A stretch of 9,880 nt of DNA from Candidatus Bathycorpusculum fermentans (lineage in GTDB: Archaea; Thermoproteota; Bathyarchaeia; Bathyarchaeales; Bathycorpusculaceae): NCBI GenBank assembly GCA_009787175.1, contig WRGM01000122.1, positions 1 through 9,880 of the forward strand. Reading direction: 5' to 3'. Positions 8,801 through 9,880 of the stretch are shown here, in pieces (position 1 is the stretch's first letter; every line of letters starts with the position of its first letter). Both the position numbers and the translations under genes were made by a program. Under the pieces are notes generated by a model. The model was given only the letters and a program-made list of their open reading frames with translations, was not told the origin of the DNA and did no database searches.

Positions 8801-8891
8801 TTACCGCCTCAACTTGTTGAGCATTTAAATTGTTAAACAGATCTGTTGCAGCGGCTTTTTGCAATGAAATACTACTACTGGCTTTTTGCAT
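5814..8891 (-). CDS. UvrD/PcrA-type helicase fused to an AddB/Cas4-like Fe-S nuclease
   Basis: This 1025-aa protein probably unwinds and resects DNA ends. The SF1A helicase motifs are complete: Q motif NLNAQQVEAV (21-30), Walker A AGAGSGKT (41-48), Ia LALTFNQKAAEEL (69-81), Ib STFHSFC (98-104), II VDEFQDTN (261-268), III VGDDDQSIYKFRGA (288-301), IV LEQNYRST (321-328), V ISTIHSVKGMQYP (590-602), and VI YVALTRAEE (652-660). A linker (about 670-785) leads to a PD-(D/E)XK nuclease with H830, D916 in GRIDRID, D929 and K931 in VIDYKTSK, and Q947 in QLLVYALA. C803 plus C1015-x2-C1018-x5-C1024 has the cysteine spacing of the AddB iron-sulfur nuclease; C1022 is an extra Cys. The layout resembles AddA or AdnA/AdnB, with motor and nuclease in one chain. 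An acidic, Thr-rich insert (187-205) lies in subdomain 1B. A TATA-like box 25 nt upstream supports this start. The gene converges on sbcC. Family assignment is firm; pathway is inferred. Confidence 0.93.
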   Translation of the reverse strand: MQKASSSISLQKAAATDLFNNLNAQQVEAVKEIDRSLLIIAGAGSGKTMTVTSKIAYLIANGLNPESILALTFNQKAAEELKVRVTSLLNSSEDIYISTFHSFCKQVIQDNILSTKLNSNFKIITDTTQLVYLTKNINNFGIEHLEFNHEPYTLAEEMKNFISRCKDEAITPKDLQQYIQIHKKSQATTTTTEEDNEDEEERQDELNSLEDMLKIYQAYENYKIQNNMIDFGDMLHAVYSLLKNKPLILHKYQKKFKYIIVDEFQDTNYIQLQIVSLIAQKHGHLTVVGDDDQSIYKFRGAHLTNIAEFKKIFPNFIEKTLEQNYRSTKKIVATANTLIQNSPQRTIKNMFTNNPDGEKITITETPNDTAQANYILTTTKQLLKKYSPQSIAILCRRKATAEPIIKAFRKQGIPFNFVGETGFFQEPIIKDITALLKISNNPLANNAEIIRILNRHNYDIKPVDICRFTHYADQNNLSLYETFEHINKINIDKLKFLTVKQTIQNILKDKTRLRPLELLHNLLFEQELYKYEIALKNTRNIHLINQFYEFVEEFNHIYPESSLEDFTDYLSFASNFKIQEEDPSKQAIVISTIHSVKGMQYPVVIIPDVNERKIPTTYQRDKFTIPKELLKGVQSEHEDKELHLQEERRLFYVALTRAEEKLFITYAKRYGENKTDSKPSKFLQEINYQQNKEDIDFQQIDPQQKTDETNIAEEIVTTADNQLKTELLQQVIANLTTHRYTEAIENLLLFAKSNDKDLDIQTEIINKIKEPNYSVLEALNKKPLTVPMDHVFSVSQFTSYQKCPRLYQYRHVMKIPERSRYYFDFGSTVHNIAEQLTRMQKEGQRVDVVLAEELLAKFWNPEGYQSKLDEQRDYAEAKEILKVFIEEQNKSKSEIVDIERWFETAIGEVRIRGRIDRIDKDESGFTVIDYKTSKSVPSQNELKKDIQLLVYALAARGMYGSNSQLKVGEWFLRSNKKIFFAPEEQAIEAIQVEIQEITRKINDAEFTPKKGSWECYQCDYKCLCD

Positions 8892-8910
8892 ATATGAGTG
8901 ATGACCAAAT

Positions 8911-8920
8911 TTACTTTTAA
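8911..8920 (-). promoter_or_regulatory. TATA-like box of the helicase-nuclease gene
   Basis: On the minus strand TTAAAAGTAA is centred about 25 nt before the ATG at 8891, with the purine-rich AGAAGAAGAG just upstream where a TFB-recognition element would be. The spacing implies a leaderless mRNA and supports the assigned start. No experimental support is possible from sequence alone. Confidence 0.4.
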
Positions 8921-9030
8921 CTCTTCTTCTCAGCCTTTAGAAAAACTGTCATTTTTCTTTTCTTTCATGTTTAAATATGATTGTATTTTGGTAAGATACA
9001 CATGTTTTAAAGTGTTATGCAGTAATAAAG

Positions 9031-9049
9031 GCTAAATATGGTTTTAAAA
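9031..9049 (+). promoter_or_regulatory. TATA-like promoter region of the histone gene
   Basis: GCTAAATATGGTTTTAAAA offers two overlapping TATA-like cores. The first is about 30 nt before the ATG at 9067. The second is about 36 nt before the alternative ATG at 9082. A further TTTAAATA lies at 8970-8977. Which is used cannot be told. Confidence 0.35.
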
Positions 9050-9066
9050 AGAAAAAAAGCATTATT

Positions 9067-9309
9067 ATGGCAGGGTTATTTATGAATGAACCTGACATAT
9101 CTGTATCTGCAATGCACCGCATATGCTTAAAATCAGGAGCTGATCGTGTAAGTGAAGCGGCATCTAAAGAACTTGCAGTCACTCTGGAAAAAATTGGTTT
9201 AAAAATTGCTAAAGACGCTTTAGACTACGCATTACATTCAGGCCGAAAAACAATTAAAGTATGTATTTATCTCTCAGCAAAATTTTCGTTAACATTTAAC
9301 CTTTCATGA
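9067..9309 (+). CDS. Archaeal histone-fold protein with a disrupted C-terminus
   Basis: Archaeal histones wrap DNA as dimers and larger stacks. Helix 1 with ISVSAMHRICLKSGADRVS, the long helix 2 (EAASKELAVTLEKIGLKIAKDALDYALHSG) and the loop GRKTIK match the HMf family closely, including the R-V/S loop 1 and the RKT DNA-contacting loop 2. After GRKTIK the family continues with two residues and an Asp that starts helix 3 (KAED in HMfB). Here it becomes VCIYLSAKFS and stops 21 residues later. The divergence begins exactly at an 11-bp inverted repeat, and a matching tail, SDVSPELIAAWVK, lies 137 bp downstream in another frame. As written the protein lacks helix 3 and the Asp that pairs with the conserved His of the dimer-dimer interface. 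Met at 9082 (MNEPDIS) gives a more usual histone length and has AGGG about 8 nt upstream, so it may be the true start. It could be a pseudogene, a truncated histone, or an interrupted gene. Confidence 0.7.
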   Translation: MAGLFMNEPDISVSAMHRICLKSGADRVSEAASKELAVTLEKIGLKIAKDALDYALHSGRKTIKVCIYLSAKFSLTFNLS

Positions 9310-9392
9310 CATTTTTTTGCGCAACAAACACAGCTACATACACAAATTCCTGTATAGATGCTTTAATAAAAACACGCAAGCTAAATACATAC
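9259..9392. mobile_element. 134-bp inverted-repeat-bounded insert in the histone gene
   Basis: The left end GTATGTATTTA (9259-9269) is the exact reverse complement of the right end TAAATACATAC (9382-9392). The segment starts immediately after the Lys codon of GRKTIK and ends just before a frame reading LLSDVSPELI. Removing 134 or 137 nt joins the two parts in frame. A miniature transposable element is the simplest reading. No direct target duplication compatible with the in-frame join is visible (a TA flanks an alternative 128-nt core, but that excision would be out of frame). The pairing ends could instead form an RNA stem. No second copy lies in the window. Confidence 0.45.
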
Positions 9393-9458
9393 CTTTTATC
9401 AGATGTTTCGCCAGAGCTAATTGCCGCTTGGGTTAAACACTACGGGCATAATCAATAA
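9393..9458 (+). pseudogene. Probable displaced C-terminal end of the histone gene
   Basis: The frame reads LLSDVSPELIAAWVKHYGHNQ then TAA. Joined after GRKTIK with a 137-nt removal it gives KTIK-V/L-SDV, which puts Asp at the position of the invariant helix-3 Asp of archaeal histones. The following helix-like stretch is longer than in HMf-type histones, so the match rests on the SDV register and location. The same frame is open back to an ATG at 9306 that overlaps the upstream stop (ATGA), so a separate 50-aa ORF is the alternative, but its first half is low-complexity. Confidence 0.4.
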
Positions 9459-9748
9459 AAAGTTAAGTTGCTATAGTGATTTTGTATGAATCCTCAAAAT
9501 TTGGATTAACCCACTTCCACACTACCAAAAACAAAGTTTTCAATTAAGAACAAGTTAAAAATAGAAAAAATTGGTTGAGTTTTTCCAGTACTAAAAAAGC
9601 CCACAACGGTGCGCCGAAGGCGCATTTTTGGGTACCCCCCAATTTTCAAAGCCTTTAACTTCCATAAATTTTCCGTAAATCTCAAGTAAAAGCATATTAC
9701 ACAGACACAAAAAATGGTTTGCCTACCATAAACATTTTATCCTCTAAC
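9459..9748. other. Gene-free stretch between the histone remnant and the right-hand IS
   Basis: About 290 bp with no credible coding sequence on either strand. It holds a weak AATCC/GGATT hairpin (about 9488-9506), A-rich sequence, the strong hairpin described separately, a GGGTACCC palindrome (9630-9637) followed by more C, and AT-rich sequence to the presumed IS end. Confidence 0.5.
9610..9629 (+). terminator. Strong hairpin plus T-run
   Basis: TGCGCC, loop GAA, GGCGCA form a perfect 6-bp GC-rich stem followed directly by five T, the shape of an intrinsic terminator on the plus strand. The minus-strand reading lacks a T-run. It lies 150 nt past the histone remnant stop, so it could end the histone transcript or a small RNA. 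Archaea do not depend on hairpins for termination, so it may instead be a structured repeat. Confidence 0.45.
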
Positions 9749-9880
9749 TTACTTAGGAACTGTGCAAAAATAACGTGTGATTATTTGGTTGGTGAAATAA
9801 TATAGTTCCATTCCCCATGTAAACCTACTTTTGAAATATTTACAGACTTTAACTCCTCATCACTAACCTTTTTCCCACAC
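9749..9880 (-). mobile_element. ISAzo13-like insertion sequence, only the transposase 3' end in the window
   Basis: The segment contains the transposase C-terminus and the short region after it. On the plus strand AGGAACTGTGCAAAAATAAC (9750-9769) lies right after the transposase stop and looks like an insertion-sequence terminal repeat, which I take as the boundary. The opposite end is off the window, so this cannot be confirmed. Confidence 0.45.
9781..9880 (-). CDS. ISAzo13-like transposase, C-terminal fragment at the window edge
   Basis: Only the last 32 codons are visible, entering from the right edge and ending at TAA (9783-9781). They read GKKVSDEELKSVNI, a few residues, then HGEWNYIISPTK. 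This fits my recollection of the ISAzo13 (Rhodopirellula-type DDE) transposase terminus, where KVSDEE...LN is followed by FHGEWNYTI.P. The catalytic core is not in the window, so integrity is unknown. The short match is distinctive, but family assignment rests on it alone. Confidence 0.6.
   Translation of the reverse strand, partial: CGKKVSDEELKSVNISKVGLHGEWNYIISPTK

Noticed and set aside
9259..9392. CRISPR or tandem-repeat array
   Set aside because: Only one inverted pair is present; no regularly spaced direct repeats exist here or elsewhere in the window.
9250..9405. Canonical bulge-helix-bulge archaeal intron in the histone gene
   Set aside because: The ends pair (11 bp, plus UAAA with UUUA across a 2-nt bulge), but the two 3-nt bulges on opposite sides of a 4-bp helix are not formed, and cuts at the bulge positions would not restore the frame. 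Removal of the segment by another route is left open.

Overview
The window looks like a piece of an AT-rich archaeal chromosome, probably from a mesophile. Three things point to Archaea: an archaeal-type histone-fold gene near the right end, a small DUF2080-type transposase-associated protein beside an IS66-like transposase, and TATA-like boxes about 20-26 nt before start codons, as in leaderless archaeal transcripts. A bacterial-style SbcCD pair and two insertion sequences suggest a recipient of horizontally moved DNA. The lineage (methanogen, Bathyarchaeia or other) cannot be settled from the sequence.

Layout. Positions 1-1236 hold an IS66-like element on the minus strand: its promoter, a 60-aa DUF2080-like protein and a transposase that runs off the left edge. 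Positions 1237-1511 are non-coding. Positions 1512-5713 hold sbcD and sbcC, overlapping by one base. A gap of about 100 bp separates sbcC from a convergent minus-strand gene (5814-8891) for a large UvrD/PcrA-type helicase fused to a RecB/AddB/Cas4-like nuclease with iron-sulfur cysteines. A divergent intergenic stretch (8892-9066) then leads to the histone gene. Its reading frame is broken at the GRKTIK loop by a ~134-bp segment bounded by perfect 11-bp inverted repeats, and the likely lost C-terminus lies just beyond it. Next come a gene-free stretch with a strong hairpin followed by a T-run (9610-9629), and the C-terminal end of an ISAzo13-like transposase entering from the right edge.

Functionally the core is a DNA-end-processing cluster. 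SbcCD is a structure-specific ATP-dependent exo/endonuclease. The helicase-nuclease fusion resembles a single-chain AddAB/AdnAB-like resection machine. Both could act on double-strand breaks, stalled forks or foreign DNA, but nothing here proves a defence role. The two most unusual observations are the interrupted histone gene and a repeated, abrupt switch of wobble-base polarity (A/C-ending versus G/T-ending codons) inside the long genes.
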